This document shows, piece by piece, positions 31,766-44,200 of a stretch of DNA of 64,000 nt. Origin of the DNA: Parelaphostrongylus tenuis (taxonomy: Eukaryota; Nematoda; Chromadorea; Rhabditida; Metastrongylidae); NCBI GenBank assembly GCA_019055375.1, contig JAHQIW010006216.1, positions 22,554 to 86,553 of the forward strand, read 5' to 3'. The position numbers and the translations under genes were made by a program. The stretch's first letter is position 1, and each line of letters starts with the position of its first letter. Below the pieces are notes generated by a model. That model saw nothing but the letters and a program-made list of their open reading frames with translations. It searched no databases and had not been told where the DNA came from.

Positions 31766-34700
31766 ATGAAGAGGTTTCGTCGTGATGAACTGGCTGATCC
31801 GACGAACCCGGAGCCATCGCTTGTAGTCCATGTTCGTAATCTGAATCCAAAGGTGAGTGGCTCATTTCCAACGTAGCAGGTTTTATCATGAGTTTTGGGG
31901 CTTATTCACATCCTCATCCTCTTCTATGAACTCCAGGTCATCTAAGGATTAGAGTAGATTTGGTTATTTCCAGGTTACACCGTGCTAGTTTTTGGTTCTA
32001 TTTCGGGGTCGCGGAGGAAAAAGGGGGCCAGTATGAACTTACAGAAAGTATTTAGGCGAAAAAAAGTCTGATTGCGATCCCCTCTCTTTCTCCATAGGGT
32101 GAAACGCAAGCTGAACTCTCTCCCAAGATTCGAAATTTCTCATGTCGCTCAACATCCTTGTAAATGGATCAATTGCAAAATGTGTTTGTGACGGGAAAGT
32201 AGGGTAAACACTACGTCCCTAGGGAATTTCTTGTACTGTTGCTCCTTCATCTTTTCCTAGATTTCTTATCTATCTTGGGGCCGGTTATCTCATCTATACA
32301 TGTATATATCTAAGATTTTGACCAAAACAGAGAGCTCTATCATAAAAGTACTTGCAATGGAAAGTGTACCTTTACTAAATATAGTGTTCCCCAGCTTCCT
32401 TGTGAAAATGCGCGATAGTAGCTACCGTGTATCCTGGCTTTCAATGAATGTCAGTGTAAGCGATCAATATTCTGCTTATTTTGATGAGCTAGTGCGAGGT
32501 TTCTTCAAATCTATTATGTTGCGTATCGTCTTCATTACTGGCGTAATAGAAATTTTGATGACAACGTGTCATCTCTTCAATGATAGCAAACTTCGAACTT
32601 GCTTTTTCTGCACATTTGATTTTTGCGTAAGTAAAAGTACGTTCTTTCACTATTTAGTAATTGTAAGGCCAGTAGCTTCTTTGGATACCACTGCCTAGTG
32701 CAAGGGGAATATGATGGGATAGCGAATGAAGATGAAACGTCTTACAATTAGCGCACTGTGATGAATGAGGGAATAGCCTTAGTGAAACGACACAGTTATA
32801 TCGTATCCTTCTCTTTGTTACCAATATGTAATTATTGACCACAGGTCCAGCTTTTCCGGGAAAAAAACGGAAACTCTTCGGCATTCTTTGTTCATACAGA
32901 TCTTTGAACCTCCACAAACTCTGCGCATCTTGGGAAAACATGTTCGAAAGCCCTCTGGATCACAGGAAGACAAGCTCAACTTACTGTTTTTTTTCAGATT
33001 TCTAAAAACAGTAAGTCGAGCTTGTCATCCTGTGATCTAGAGGGCTTTTGGGCATGTTTTCCCAAAGTGCGGAGAGTTTGTGGCGGTTCAAATATCTGTA
33101 TGAACGAAGAGTGCCGAGGAACTCGCACTTGTTCCTCACAATTTTGAAGATTACCCTGAGAAATACTGATCAGTTTGTGGTTTCTAGGCCACTGAAGCTG
33201 ATTTGATAGAAGCACTTGGAACGTTTGGATTAATTGCCTACGTTACTGTTATTCCAGCACAGAAGATGGCATTAGTGGAATTTGAAGATATTGAAGGTGA
33301 GAAAGTTCTAGTGTTATCGCTTTATTCGTCAAGTAAGCGCTTATACGTAACAGCAGTAGAGCTATTGTTTAGCGTTTTTGTTGTTTATATTCCAAATCGA
33401 ATGTTTTTAGCCGCTCGTGCTTGTGTGACGTTTGCAGCATCGAATTTGATTTTTGTTGCCGGTGATGCTGCTCTATTCAACTATTCGACATCGCAAAACA
33501 TCCAACGCCTAGGGTTTGAATCGGAAACACAATGCAAAGTTTTGGTGATTACTGTCTATAACGCACAATATCCGATTGACGTTCATGTGGGTGGTTTAGT
33601 CTCTGCTCAGTCTGTTGTTTTCTCAAACGAATTCTTGTGTAATGTTGAACAACTGCCCTTTTCAAATTGCGCGAGGGAGACATTTTTTCAAAGCAATTGC
33701 GAAGTTTCGCTCTGCTCAGAGCCTCTACCTATATGGGAGAGATCACCGATGTATTGTTACACGCTGTGAAATCTTATCATATTCATACTCCATATAGCTA
33801 TCGTTTATGAATAGTTGTTCATTTGTGTGTGACAATACACCGGTAACCCTATCCCATGTAAGCAATTTAGCGGTTTCGAAGAAGAAATCGCGGAGAGGTT
33901 AGCTAACGTCTTTGATGAAGATGTCAACCTTTCGCAGGCTCCATATAAAATCGAAACTTTGTGGAATAATTTTCATTTTTGAAAGCGAGGGTTGGTTTTC
34001 TGATTTGTAGTATTTCCCATTATACATTAATTATTTGCTTCAAACAAGAACTACTTCGAAAATTTCAGGTGATTCATCAAATATGTGAGCCTCATAGTAA
34101 GGTGTTAAGAATTGCAATAGTGAGGAAGTCGATGATGCAAGCACTTGTTGAATTTGAAAGCGCTGAATGTGCGAAGAAAGTGAAGCATGCAATAAATGGT
34201 GCTGACATTTATTCAGGATGTTGTACGCTTAAGGTTGAATTTGCAAAGGTATGTCGTGACTAGTGATATTTTTAGATACAATTTCTTTATTACATTGCAA
34301 TACTTTCCGAATTCCTGAATTAGATCTTCTAGGGGAAAGTTCTAACGATTTTTGCGATACTTAACGATATATTGTATAGTATTACAGCACAGTAGAATGT
34401 TGAGTATCTATAAATGAGCCAAAATTAAAAAGTGTTCCAAGAAAATGTTACGTATATGATAGATACATATATATATTCATTATATATTATGCTGTCTACT
34501 TATGCTACATTGAAATTTACTGAACTTTGCTGTTATGCCGTAAAAGTGCATAAGTTGCTCGTTTTTTGCCTCTCTTAACATTCGGTTCGCTCTTTTGCAT
34601 ACGAAGTTTTTTGATTGGCTCTCAAAACCCATTGAGCTATACCAAACCCTCGAAAATAAGGAAGAGTTGACACGATCATTATAGTGTGATGCTACTCATG

Positions 34701-37700
34701 TGGAGCAACAGATATAATCAATAGGATGTTTAGAGCGCATTGTGCGCCTTTTTCAAAATATTCTCGAGTGGAGAGTGGCAGTGACTTTGATAAGAAGGAG
34801 TTTGTTTTGTAAACTATGAAGTGACCTGATATCTCTTTCTTTTGTATCACCACTCTAACGTTTCTTTTGTTGTCGATCGAGCCATGTTCATTAGGGAGAG
34901 AGTTCGCCTCAGGTTCTTTTTGGTTATCCAGAGACAACTGAGCAAACGACCCCTTTCGTTAAACAAGAATTCTACAAAATTGTGTTGGAAACACTCAAAG
35001 GCTCAAAGCTACGTTGCTGGAAGCGCGAAAAGCATATAAATGTATAGAATAAACTTTGTAGTATCATAGTTATGCGTTTTATCTGGAGTTTTTTCCGAAG
35101 CGGAGAAGTAAACCCCCAAAAGTATTGAAAATCGCACTTCACATGTGAGTCCGCTGGGCGCCATCGATCAGTCGCCGTGTTGAAAAGGTGCGCAGCTCCC
35201 CTGCCACGCATCTTCCCCAGACCGTGAAATGGCCGGAAAACAATGCCTGCGTGTGCGAATCAATCTTATTTTTCCTATTACATTACAGTGCAACGGTTTT
35301 TCCAGTAATCAAGAACGGCGTTGAAATTACCGAAACTTATGCAATCGATTGGTTACTTATGGTTTCATGGAGAAGTTTTGTCTTGCGAGAAACATGCGTG
35401 TCTGAAACACAAATGTTTTCTTCTGCTTACAGCGCTGTTAGAAGAGCTTTTTACGGAAAGCTAACATATTTTTCAGTTCTTTCACACTTGTGCTATCGAA
35501 AGAGTACTAGTAGTCTAAACAAAGTTTTGTCCAGCGAAGTATAAGTGATATTAAAAAGCGCGTGGTGCGTGTGAAACATTCTTTTCTGAATTCTACAACG
35601 CTATAAAGTGACATTCAATAGGCGGCCCCGTAGGACGCTAGCCAGAGAGTTGAGCCTTCGAATGATTATCAATAGTGAAATGCTAAGTCATTGTCTAGCG
35701 AAAGGGATCGTTTCTTCATTTGTCTCCGGACAATCGAAGATAATCATCCCAATTGCTCGTATCTGCTAATATTATCCACGGAATGCTACACACTACTCAG
35801 ATACATCATGATAAATAGCTCTTTATTATTGGTCAATGAAATGAAAAGCAGACGATGTAGAAGATGCTTGTATATTTGACATTCCTCTTTGATTTCCTAC
35901 TGTGTAATCCGATCGGGTTTATTTCCAGCCAGACTACGTGAAGGTGACCCGTCAGGACTCTGATCAGTGGGACTTCACGTTGTCCGAAGGTAATTCTACC
36001 ATTTGTTTGCGCTTTAAGTTTTTGTTTTTCACTAAAAGCTTTTTTGTTCGGTTACCTGTATAAGTCATTGTTAAACGATGATTTGTATTATGATCATCGA
36101 GCTCCTGCTGCTGCTAGGGAGTGTATACACTAAAATATCTTTTCTTGAATGCGGATCTATCATCTAGCATGTATCCCTTCTTTTCCATGTATCACTTCAT
36201 AAATAATTCAGATTATTTGAATTTATCCTAGCATTGTCAGCATCTGGGCTAAGGTTTAGTTACACACACACACGACCCGTCATCACATCGCTGTGCGCAT
36301 CCCAGCGCTTTTTCGCATTTTATTTGCTCCCTTGCATTTATCTTTCACAAAGGTCTTCCAACGTTTCATGTGTTATTTCTACTCTAGCTTTGGACTGTCA
36401 CTTCTACTAATGTCGTGGAATGCTAGTCGAGACGATTATCATTTCGATCTCGGAGATAATTCAGGCTAAGACGTCTAGGCTTTCCCCTAATTGATTGCAA
36501 GAGAGTGTTGGATGAGATCTATTAGCGCCTTTTTTATGACCTTGCGTCCTGGTATGCCTCTTCACTAGCCATTGCTTCAATCCGTTCTCGAGTACAATTA
36601 CTGGTCGCATTAATTCGGAGTCATTATCATCCTGACTGTGACTATTACTTGCTTTTTCAAAGTCCACGATATGGCATAGATACTGTTGAGGGTGAGATTG
36701 TTGCTAAAAGTAAGTTTAGAAAAACATATGGTGCAGAATGTGAGTGCAGCGAATTGCTCTGTAGAAAAATCACGTATATAGAGAGTTTTTGCTGAGTTTG
36801 GTGTTTAATCAAATCTCGAAAGGTTTTATGCAACACTAGTGAGCTCTGTACTTCTGTGTTCATAGGTATCCGATACAAATAAATTAGTTTTCAGGTGGCA
36901 AAGGCGACACGACTAGTGAACACAGAACACAAAGGAAAACACTTCTTCCTGGAGGAGGTACGAAGTTTATTTTGAAATTTATCTGCTATAAATTTTTAAA
37001 GGTTCCCTGAAGAATTACTTTAAATGAAAGTTTGCTAAAAGATGAACTGCTTTGCATTGATTGTATTACATATTTGCTAAGCCCTTACGGTTCCATGGAC
37101 CCAACCCTCTCTGTGTCTAACTGGAAAGGCTGGACGGCTTGCCCCACTTCCTCTGTGACTCTGAACTCCCAGCGTGGAAATCCTTGTCTGTCTCACTACT
37201 CTCTGCTACTCGGCACACTGACACGCGACAAGCAGTCCGCATTGAAGGTTGCTGGTTCGATGCCCCACCACAATGCTTCACTTTTGTTTTTTTTCTGCTA
37301 TTATCTTTTTGTTTTCATTGCAATTTACTGACACACCATATCACATTTTCTCTGATAGTAATACGCAGAACAAGCAATCAATGTATATAATTTATTTATC
37401 ACCATTAATTCAACTGCAACTTTATAACACTAATTTTCAGCAATTTGCAACTTATAGTAACATAATATATTGACATTTAACATAACATAGGAAAATAAGA
37501 GCAACAGTGCAACTGAAGTGATACAATAATCTGTTCAATGTAAAACAAATACAATAAATATTTTTGAAATATCTACTCCTTAATGGCAAACAGCAACAGC
37601 AGCTGAATATTGTTGTTATTTTCCTGTTATGTTGAATGTAAATATATCATCTTGTTGTAAGTTGTAGATTGTGAACAAATGGTGATAAATAAATTATATA

Positions 37701-40667
37701 CTTTGATCGCTTGTGTTACGAAGATACTATATGAGATATGGTGTGATATGATGTGTCAGGGATTGGAACATAATGTAGTGAAAACAAAAAGATAACACCA
37801 AAAAAAACTATAGTGAAGCTTTGTGAGATTGAGACAGACTAGATAGGTGGTGGTAGGGCATCGAACAGAAACCTTGATTGCCGACTGCTCGTCACGTGCC
37901 ATGGTGCCGAGTGATAGAGAGGAGTGAGACAGACTCTAATTCCCACGCTGGGAGTATAGAATTGCCGGGGAGGTGGAGAAGATCATTCAGCGTCCCCACG
38001 TTGAAGGTGAAAGTCGTCGAGGAGGTTGAGCAGACTGTCTAGCCTCAACAGTTAGACGCCAGGGAAGTTGGGTCCGTGGAACCGTGAGGTTAAGTACTAG
38101 TGTTTTGCGACTTCCATTATATAAGACGTGGTGTCCTTCAACCTCTATCGCTTGGGGTAACAGTTTAAGGTTACAGAATTTCAGTGCCAAAGAATCCTAG
38201 TCTTGGTGAAGTTTTGATTCCCTAGAACACCTTTAACTTTTTTTTCTTGTCTAATCCTTTATCTGGAACACCAAGGCCACTGAACTAATGAGATTTTCTC
38301 CTGTGGAGTAGACCCCTAAATGCGTCCTTCATTTTTCCAGCTATTGTTTTGCGCTGGAGAAAGAAACCTTCAAGATTGATTATTTTATTTATTGATTTCT
38401 TAGGAGCTCATACTTTCTGAGATATTTAGGTCCTCCTGGTGGGACACCTTATAGTGGAAAATCGGGATACCACAGTATGGAGGAAAATAACGGTTATGCA
38501 GACGACCCATATGCTTTTCGTGGTTCATTTGTAGGTTTTTTTTTTGTTTTTGATCAAGTTTAGTATATAATGACTTTATCTCATCTTAGTCTGACCAAGA
38601 GTATCAATTTCTTTGTTGTTTCGATCTGACTAACTTTGAAGTGTTGTAGGCTGGACGTGGTTATGATAGCTATGGTGGACCATCTCGTGGCAGTTATCCT
38701 TCACGTTGGTTGTGTAGATCAGTCACATAGTTTATTGCTTAGAAGTTAATATTATCATTTTCTACTATAGGACGAAGACCTCCGCCTGGTTATCGTGGCG
38801 ACTATGGAGACTATGACGCGCCTCAACAGTATCCTCCAATGGGTGGCTCGGTAATGTGTGACACTTACCCGATGCGGGCTTTTTCAATCAAAATTTTCTC
38901 TTCCAGGGCTGCGTAGTGATGATCTACGGCATTGATCAGGAGAAACTGAATTGTGAGATGCTGTTCAATTTATTGTGTCAGTATGGAAACGTTCTCCGAG
39001 TATGTTTTGAATATTTGCTATACATAACTTTCTTTCGTGTTTGTTCATATTATCGCCACTTAGATTCGGTTTATGGCGACAAAAAGGGATACCGTTATGG
39101 CAGAACTTGGAACTCCAATGGCGGTATGTTGCTCCTGTCGAAATCTGTAAAGTTTACTATCCTAATAGGATTCTAGGTTTCAAATGTCTTGAAGTATCTC
39201 CAAGGAATCGCGCTGTTTGGTTTGACTCTGCAAATGAAGCCTAGTATCCAGAATAGTGTTAGAGATGTACAGTAAGTGCTTACAGTTTTCCTTAGACAGT
39301 CCTATAGGTACAGTTGAGTTATGAGGCGTTTTAGTGAGCCGTTTGATCTTCCTGATGGGTCTAAATCGTTCCGAGACTATTCCATGTCTGCGCTTCAGCG
39401 TTTCTCAACACCAGATGCTGCTGCTCGCAACCGACTAATTTATCCGACAAGGATGTTACACTGGTATAATGCTCCTGTCAATATGGATGAGGACAAAGTT
39501 AGACAGGTTGGCTTTGCTGTTTGTGGAACAATGGTTCTTTTTTAATTAGCTTGATTCCATTGCTTGCAGCTGTTCTCGGAGCGAAAAGCTCCGGAGCCTA
39601 AGTCCGTCACAGTTTTCGTAGGGCGAAGTGAACGATCGTCTTCTGGTATTGTGGAGATGGATACGATTGAACAAGCAAATGAAGCACTCGCTCTTGTTAA
39701 TCACACACCGGTTGTGAGCCCTCTTGGAAAAGTTGGTTTATTGAATAATATACGAGTTTAAATCATAAACGATTTGCAGTGATCTATTGAATAATATACG
39801 AGTCTTAAACATAGACGACTCCGGTGATATCTAAGGATTTTCTGAGGCTCACCTCATATGGTTTTATATCGGAGTTTTTAGACTCCGTACATTGTGAAGT
39901 TGGCTTATGCGACTCCATCGCGACGGCATGGGGGTGGCGATTCATCGGAGGATACTGGCGGAGGTGATGTTAGTTCAGGAGGATTTGCTCCACGAAGAGG
40001 GTTCCGAGGCGGTCCTCGGGGAAGTAGACGGTTTGTTAGACTACTCATGCGTTCCCATAACCTAAGATTTCGGTTTGTTGTGATTTTTTGCTTTGATAAA
40101 AGATTTTTCTTTTGACTTTCACATGTGGCAGTTACGATGTGACAAAAAAAAAAACAGCACAACAACGACATGTGACAGTACACTAAAGCATTATATTACA
40201 ACAAACACGTTGATCACACTCATAACCGAGATTTGAACAATACATTTGGCACACTTTCTTATATTTATTAGTTATGTATTTTGATGATTCTTTATTTATT
40301 CACAACAGACGGGTGTGTTTTACTCAGGCCAACTTGTATAAGCACATAGAACCAGTTGACTTGCAGTATACCGATAAGATTCAGTCTCGCAAAATGCCAA
40401 CGCGTAGGCGGTGGTGTTGCCTTTAACTCCTTCGGTACGACCGTTTGGTTTTTCGCCTGGGTTACGGCGTACCCAAGGGGTTATTGTTTTGATTACCACC
40501 TAGACTTCTTCAATCAGTATACCGTTAGTCAATAGTGCACAATACACATCACATCAGTGGCGCCTTTATATTTTAGCGGTATTGCAAGTGGTGGTGGTGG
40601 TTATCGGGGAGGGCGAGGTGGACATCGTGGCGGATCATACCAAGACACATACTTCACACGTGAATAA
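31766..40667 (+). CDS. hrpl-1: hnRNP L homologue, four-RRM splicing regulator
   Basis: hnRNP L proteins bind CA-rich RNA in the nucleus and regulate splicing. Sixteen exons are 31766-31852, 33188-33296, 33411-33586, 34069-34248, 35929-35989, 36895-36957, 38430-38530, 38650-38704, 38771-38850, 38907-38999, 39064-39123, 39177-39271, 39326-39506, 39570-39731, 39882-40030 and 40577-40667. They sum to 580 residues (human about 589) with all phases consistent. RRM1: VVHVRNL and MALVEFED. RRM2: QALVEFES and INGADIYSGCCTLKVEFAK. A Gly/Tyr/Pro linker follows. RRM3: VVMIYGIDQEKLNC and YGNVLR. Then RFSTPDAAARNR, and RRM4: VTVFVGRSERSSSGIVEM. An RGG tail ends at YFTRE. The acceptor for the exon at 39326 is poor. 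The alternative is a one-base insertion in the TTTT at 39329-39332. C. elegans hrpl-1 and psmd-9 are, as I recall, also neighbours. Confidence 0.95.
32877..33117. mobile_element. Foldback repeat in hrpl-1 intron 1
   Basis: The left arm 32877-32990 and right arm 33004-33117 are complementary over about 114 bp with few mismatches (for example CACAAACTCTGCGCATCTTG against its near-complement), separated by about 13 bases. It lies 70 bases before exon 2. Confidence 0.85.
34905..35730. repeat. Foldback family relatives in hrpl-1 intron 4
   Basis: Segments shared with 4440-4800 (GGAAGCGCGAAAAGC, ATCGCACTTCACATGTG) are followed by arm words such as GAATGATTATCAATAG and TTGTCTCCGGACAATCG. Divergent, with no ORF. 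Confidence 0.5.
37085..38100. mobile_element. Large inverted repeat in hrpl-1 intron 6
   Basis: The left arm (about 37085-37360) and right arm (about 37733-38095) are inverted relatives, flanking about 370 AT-rich bases. Shared words include GGTTCCATGGACCCAAC, CTCCCAGCGTGG, GTCTGTCTCACT, TTCGATGCCC and TATCTTTTTGTTTTCA. The TTCGATGCC word looks like a polymerase III B box, so the arms may be two SINEs in opposite orientation. Confidence 0.8.
40425..40500. repeat. Short MITE-like hairpin in hrpl-1 intron 15
   Basis: Starts TTTAACTCCTTCGGTACG and ends TACCCAAGGGGTTA. The ends are roughly complementary and match the TTAACCCTTT-type ends of the GC-rich repeats at 27.0, 47.4 and 48.0 kb. Confidence 0.5.
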
Positions 40668-41279
40668 ACGACATTGACATCATACAGTTTGCCTAATCTG
40701 TCCTCTGTGAACTCATTCAGTGTAGTTATTTCCTTACCAATGGAAGAGTTGTTGATAACCACAAACGTGGGTGTTCAATCCTTTTTCTTTCGAAGTAATT
40801 GCTATTGTTTTATTTGGTTCTCTGTCTGATCTGAATAGTATGCGACGTAGACTTTTTCTTTCTAATTGCCGGGATAACTAGAAAAACATCACACACCTAA
40901 CTCACACAATTTTCTTGAAGATAGTTTGAATAAGGCCCAAAGAGGCGTTCGTTCGCTTCCGCTCCCTCAACGGTGAGTTAGTAATGACATGGCTGACCCA
41001 TGAAAACTCATTGGTCAGGCTTCACTGTACTATTCGTATTGGATTGGTATTTTTGAGAAATCTCGTTATTTCTGTGAATATATGTGCTGCTATTATGCTT
41101 TCTTGAGCTCTCGTTTTAACCATTGTTGTTAATAAACGTTTCATCCTGGTAATATATGACGATATTAGCCTGTGGTCACCGCTTCCACAGATCGCCTTTT
41201 CGCTGCATAGTGATGCCTGATTGTATCTGATGTATGGTGATTGTTCGCTCGTTCAGTATTGTTTCTTATTCGTTTTTAG
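40668..41279. other. Spacer between hrpl-1 and psmd-9
   Basis: The 612-base spacer contains AATAAA-like words (for example near 41132). It ends in a U-rich acceptor TTCGTTTTTAG at 41279, three bases before the psmd-9 ATG. The genes share orientation, and this spacing would allow, but does not prove, an operon with trans-splicing of the second gene. Confidence 0.5.
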
Positions 41280-41282
41280 GTG

Positions 41283-44200
41283 ATGGAATTGAAGGAAAGA
41301 GCGAAGAAACTTATCGCGGAACGAGATAGACTTGATGCTGAAATTGAGGAGAATCTGAAGATTGTAGAGGAGGTGCGTAATGAAGTTTCACTTACATAAC
41401 TATTACTATAGAGTTTTTGCTTCGCAAGACATCCTTCATAGCATTATTTCGATGTTGTTCTATAAGTACTTAGGAGAATTGTTAGCAAATATTAGGTCAA
41501 AGTAAAAGTTCCCTTATATCCGCCTAAAATTCAAAGGTTCTAAATGAATTTAATAAAACAGTAGTAATTACTATTCAACATACAGGACATTATTATCCAC
41601 GACAGTAGCGATTTACCGATCCGGAAAAATGGATGGCTTGTGATCTCGCGCTCATGGCTCACCAAGCCATTCATGCCTCCGGGGTCAGACTTGTCTGAAA
41701 GGATAAACAACATTGACTCGTTTCAGAGGGAGGCCACGCGAGTCATTGTAAGGGCCAGATATGTGTTCAATCACCTCAAACGAAGTCAAAAATTGAAGAC
41801 GAATGCGTGGCCTGTCTCTCAGGGATTGATCATGGTCAAGAGCTTTAACGTCTATCCTTTTATCATACACGATCTTCTGCCAACAATCTGCAAGCTTTCG
41901 GATACGCTCGAAACGCGCTATTTCTTGGATATTGATCGAGAAGCTCTTGACATGCATCTTCGACTTGATCAAATCTCTCGCATCGGCCTCCACGCAGGAA
42001 ATGTTTCTTCGACTGGAAAAGACCTGTGATCGAATGGCGCAGCATCTGGAGTGTAGGCTGGTGCGGCAAAGACCTTGACCCCTGCAATTTATCAAACTTT
42101 TCTCTAGTCTTTTTTGTAGGGTGAGGGTTGGTATTGTCCTGCTGAAATGGTGCTCGCTTTCGGCGAATCAATGTGAAGTACTTTTCCTCCAAAGCATTGT
42201 AGACTCGGTCCAGCTGCTCGCAGTAGAGTTCGATGTTGATGGCGATACCATTCGGAGCAAGTTCTCAACATTCCATAAAACACAGGTCATGACCTTTTAA
42301 CCAAACTAGTTTTGACGTGTTATCGATGACGAAACTTGACCTTTTGATTCCAAGATGATGCACATAACTAACCTTGCCGTGAGAGATTTTCCTAATGGAG
42401 CTATTCCAGAGTTAATCTCTTAATTTAAAATAACCGATACTGTGTGAAATAAACGTGAAATCTGATTCTTTCGCGGATGTTAATTAAGCCTTTCCTCAAT
42501 TTAGTATTTGGTGTCTTTCTGTGTTACTAGCTTCTATTGAAGCTATCTAATGTTACATTCTTGTTAACAATAATGATGTAGTACCATTATATCGCATCAA
42601 CTCATTAGAGACGGCGTTCGTTCCGTCTGGTACACGGTTATCTGAAGGCCTTTTCATTCGCTGTTTGCTGATTTCAAGCTGAACTTTTAGTAGTCATTGA
42701 ATAGCTCGAGAAGCGTAGATCCTACCAGTCTACTTTTTTTTTTCTGGAAAGACTTGCTTAGTGCGATGTAGTAACGAAATGAAGATACCGTTCAATACTC
42801 GGAGTTTTCTCTATAGATTAAAGTCACATATGCCCAGAAAAACATGGAACGGTATAGAAAAAACCTTACAGCTTCAAATCAATGCATGAGATCGAGAGTT
42901 TTTCCAGGACACAGAAGAAAGGTCTAATTAGATGACTGAAAGTTTGCGCTGTGCGCAGTGACCTCAAATACGGACGCTAAAAATCAGCTTCGTAAGTCGT
43001 TGCATAATGGCGCACAATGGATTCTTAACTATGTGACTTTTCCTATAAAAGAGCCTCTCCAAAAAAAGAGCTGCAAAATCGCTGAATTTGAGCTGTCAAT
43101 TGAGTACTAGAAGTTGAATGAATAGCTAAGCGCAGACACCTGTGCAAATAATGCGCACTAATGCTGAAATGTAATTTCACTTGACTGCTCCAGCACAGCT
43201 TTTCAGAAACCAATTGCGTTGTTAGAATTGTCGTTTTCTTGTGTTAAAGAGTAACTATCAAAAGTATAGCTGAAAAGCTTTGAACGAAGGAGTCTCCCAA
43301 CATGCCTGCAGGGCACGATGTACACGCTGTCCCCAAAGGGCTCAAAGGCAATTTTGTATGTCGTTGCAGAATGGCTGTACAATGGATTCTCCACTGTGCG
43401 ACGCCGAGGGATATCCATTTAGTCACATTGATGTCTACTCTGTTCGAAAAGCTCGCCACAATATCATTCGTCTCAGGTAAGGAGTACTGCTGATAATGAA
43501 TATGAGAAAGTCACCTTGTTGACTGTTTTTAAACCTCGCTTTAAACATTTCAGTATGGTTTGTGAGAATGTTTAGAGCCTGTTCGAGGTTGGTACATCAG
43601 AGCTCATACTTACGTTGTCGGCGGTGTCGCCCGCTGCATTAGTGACCCACGTCCCACACTGAACCATGCTTTGTAGCAGGGATGAGAAGACGTTATTCAT
43701 GATGATAGCACGTGACATTGTGTTGTCACCAATTTTCCCAGTCGATAGAACATTTTCAAAGACTATAATGAATGCTTGAATAGAGGTCTACTCACTACCA
43801 GCCGTGATCCATCGGCTGAAGAAAATTTGTGATAACACAGTATCGCGTTCTATCATCATAAATAACGTCTTACAATCCCTGCTATAAAGTAAGGCTTAGC
43901 GTGAGGCGTGGGCCACTTATGAAGCGGGCGACACCGCCGAAACGTACGCATGGTTCTGACGTACGAACCTCGAGAAGGCTCTAAACATTCTCACAGAGTA
44001 TATTGAATGATCATAGCGAGGGTTAAATACAGTCAGTGAGTAGAAAGTATTGTTCATTGTATCATTGTTATTGAATTTTGATTGCAATGTACTTGAAAAA
44101 TGCTAGTTACTATTGGTAAAGAAGGTCAGGAGAAGGTCCTAAACATCTCTCTATTTCTGTTTTTTGTGTCCTGGTCTGTGTATGCATTCTTCAGTTGGTT

